Shown here piece by piece: positions 62,833 through 64,000 of a DNA stretch of 64,000 nt (positions are counted from its first letter, which is position 1; each line of letters opens with the position of its first letter). The translations under genes were made by a program, and so were the position numbers. The stretch covers positions 1,426,001 through 1,490,000 of the forward strand of contig NZ_ARQM01000010.1 in NCBI RefSeq assembly GCF_000385135.1. The letters run 5' to 3'. The notes under the pieces are model-generated. The model was not told where the DNA came from. It was given only the letters and a program-made list of their open reading frames with translations, and did no database searches. The stretch comes from Promicromonospora sukumoe 327MFSha3.1 (GTDB lineage Bacteria; Actinomycetota; Actinomycetes; Actinomycetales; Cellulomonadaceae).

Positions 62833-63261
62833 CTACGTCCGGGAGATCCCCAGGGCGTGCAACGACGGCGGGACCGGGGTGGCCACGCCGTCGGGGGTGC
62901 GGTGGTCCAGGTAGGCAGCGGCGGGCGTCGTCCGCTGCACGGTGCGCTCGGGCAGCACGGCCGAGACGACGGGGGAGGGCACCAGCGGGTCGCACTGCGC
63001 CGACGCCGAGTGGTGGTCGCCGCAGCCGTGCGACTCGTCGCCCAGCGGTTCGGACTCCGTCCCGGGGACGACGGCGGCAGCGGCCGCCGTGGCGGCCGAG
63101 ACCTCGCCGTGCCCGTGGCCGGCGCCGCCCTGGTCGAGGTGGACGCTGCACAGCACGTGCACGCTGACCAGCGCGAGCGCGACGAACATGACCGACAGCA
63201 CGCTCACCGGACCACGCCGGGTACCGGCGAGGAGGGAGCGGAGGCGGCGGGTCGGGCTCAT
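62833..63261 (-). CDS. DUF6153-like His-rich membrane protein (copy 2)
   Basis: 142 residues from the ATG at 63261. Paralogue of the protein at 42917-43411: same start spacing (LRSLLAGTRRGPVS against LRSAFAGPRRGPVG), an N-terminal helix (SVLSVMFVALALVSVHVL), a His/Cys-bearing middle (GGAGHGHGEV, ESHGCGDHHSASAQCD) and the same tail (SLHALGISRT against SLHDLCISRT). Unlike copy 1 its second helix is weak. It may be a metal-binding envelope protein. Upstream is a NarL-type two-component system, possibly its regulator. Confidence 0.68.
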   Translation of the reverse strand: MSPTRRLRSLLAGTRRGPVSVLSVMFVALALVSVHVLCSVHLDQGGAGHGHGEVSAATAAAAAVVPGTESEPLGDESHGCGDHHSASAQCDPLVPSPVVSAVLPERTVQRTTPAAAYLDHRTPDGVATPVPPSLHALGISRT

Positions 63262-63320
63262 GGCGCGACAACAGTAACCGACCCGGCCCGACGCCGGGCA
63301 CCACCCGCCGCCCGTGCCTG

Positions 63321-63923
63321 TCAGATCCAGCCGCGCTCCTGCGCGAGGAGCACGGCCTGCTGCCGGGTCTCGACCGCGAGCTTGCCCAGCACGGTGGAGA
63401 CGTGGTTGCGCACGGTGCCCGGGGCGAGCGAGAGGGTGCGCGCGATCTGGCGCGTCGTCTCGCCGTTCCGGCCCGCGCGCAGCACGTCCAGCTCGCGGTC
63501 GGTCAGGGGCGAGCGCTCGTCGCTCAGCGCGTCCGCGGCGACCTCCGGGTCGACGTACCGCCCGCCGGCCGCGACCCGGCGGATCACCGCAGCGACCTCG
63601 TCGGCGCCACGCGACTTGGGCAGGAACCCGGCCGCGCCCGAGGCCAGCGCCCGCCGCAGGACGCCGGGCCGGGCGTGCCGCGTGACGATCACGCAGCGGG
63701 TGGCCGTCGTGCGGTTCAGGCGCTCGGCGACCTCCACGCCGTCGAGGCGCGGCATCTCGAGGTCCAGCAGGCACACGTCCGGCTTGAGGCGCGCGGCCTC
63801 GGCGACGGCCTCGGCGCCGTCGGCGCACTCCGCGACGACCTCGATGTCCGGTTCCAGGCGCAGCAGCGCGGCCAGGGCCGACCGGATCATCCCCTCGTCG
63901 TCGGCCAGCAGCACTCGAATCAT
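63321..63923 (-). CDS. NarL/LuxR-family response regulator
   Basis: 200 residues. Receiver with DDEG acidic pocket, phospho-acceptor D54 in VCLLDLEMPRLDG and K in GFLPKSRGADEV. LuxR-type HTH: LTDRELDVLRAGRNGETTRQ and LAPGTVRNHVSTVLGKL. Its ATG overlaps the TGA of the partial histidine kinase gene upstream, so it is the kinase's partner. Resembles DesR-type regulators. Confidence 0.93.
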   Translation of the reverse strand: MIRVLLADDEGMIRSALAALLRLEPDIEVVAECADGAEAVAEAARLKPDVCLLDLEMPRLDGVEVAERLNRTTATRCVIVTRHARPGVLRRALASGAAGFLPKSRGADEVAAVIRRVAAGGRYVDPEVAADALSDERSPLTDRELDVLRAGRNGETTRQIARTLSLAPGTVRNHVSTVLGKLAVETRQQAVLLAQERGWI

Positions 63924-64000
63924 CCTGCGTTCTCTCCTTCGCTGGGAACGGTGACGGTCACGGTGAACGAGCCGTCCTCGCGCCGCACGTCCAGGTGCCC
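63920..64000 (-). CDS. Histidine kinase, C-terminal end only
   Basis: The last 26 codons, beginning HLDVRREDGSFTVTVTVP and ending in SEGENAG before a TGA that overlaps the response-regulator ATG. The DGSFTVTVTVP strand is the usual end of a HATPase domain in NarL-type kinases. The rest lies beyond the window edge. Confidence 0.7.
   Translation of the reverse strand, partial: GHLDVRREDGSFTVTVTVPSEGENAG

Overview
The window is very GC-rich, gene-dense DNA with many GTG starts, 4-base ATGA/GTGA overlaps and short intergenic gaps. This is typical of an actinomycete. The gene content (CsbD, DUF4383, DUF2127, DUF222/HNH protein, NB-ARC regulator, rhamnogalacturonan genes, several universal stress proteins) suggests a free-living or plant/soil Micrococcales member near Promicromonosporaceae or Cellulomonadaceae. 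That placement is inference; no rRNA gene is present. I saw no tRNA, CRISPR array, intact insertion sequence or prophage, and no stretch over 300 bases lacks a gene.

Layout. 1-4.6 kb: end of a sugar ABC permease, a polyol dehydrogenase, then a translationally coupled serine hydrolase/histidine kinase/response regulator operon. 4.7-6.1 kb: small stress and membrane proteins (CsbD, DUF4383, DUF2127). 6.1-8.6 kb: TetR regulator divergent from a Baeyer-Villiger-type monooxygenase across a perfect palindrome. 8.6-16.4 kb: a TIR-transmembrane-WD40 protein, a PacL-like P-type ATPase and a DUF222/HNH protein. 16.5-20.5 kb: MerR/TipAS regulator, a probable phnC remnant, then phnE, a tyrosine phosphatase, TetR and AraC. 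20.6-22.8 kb: an iron-box-controlled siderophore-binding lipoprotein coupled to a C39-like peptidase. 22.9-29.1 kb: XRE/NB-ARC/TPR regulator, two alpha/beta hydrolases and an MFS exporter with an extra C-terminal domain. 29.1-37.7 kb: Usp, an OmpR-type two-component system divergent from a YkcC-GtrA/YkcB-like glycosylation pair, and a PiT phosphate transporter operon.

37.7-44.9 kb: VOC/WYL pair, small zinc-finger protein, endonuclease/phosphatase-fold protein, then CopC-CopD, DUF305 and DUF6153-like proteins likely linked to copper, and two uncharacterised envelope proteins. 45-50.6 kb: a stress/redox group (VOC, chloroperoxidase-like hydrolase, two Usp, Acg-like nitroreductase, flavodoxin) with one DevR-like palindrome. 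50.7-60.4 kb: a rhamnogalacturonan-type pectin locus with SGNH acetylesterase, PL26/YetA-like exolyase, 2-hydroxyacid dehydrogenase, DUF2264 protein, a DeoR/LacI hybrid regulator and a sugar-binding lipoprotein. 60.5-64 kb: a conserved membrane protein, FMN reductase, NlpC/P60 hydrolase, a second DUF6153-like gene and the start of another NarL-type two-component operon.

The strongest non-coding observation is a 17-base motif (CCGCnTTTGTCCGTTCG-like) occurring three times in the pectin locus, always upstream of and in the same orientation as a transcription unit. It is a good candidate operator for the hybrid regulator. Other well-supported sites are the TetR palindrome at 6706-6733, the iron box at 20615-20643, the MerR operator at 17315-17335 and a perfect 28-bp hairpin at 35957-36016.
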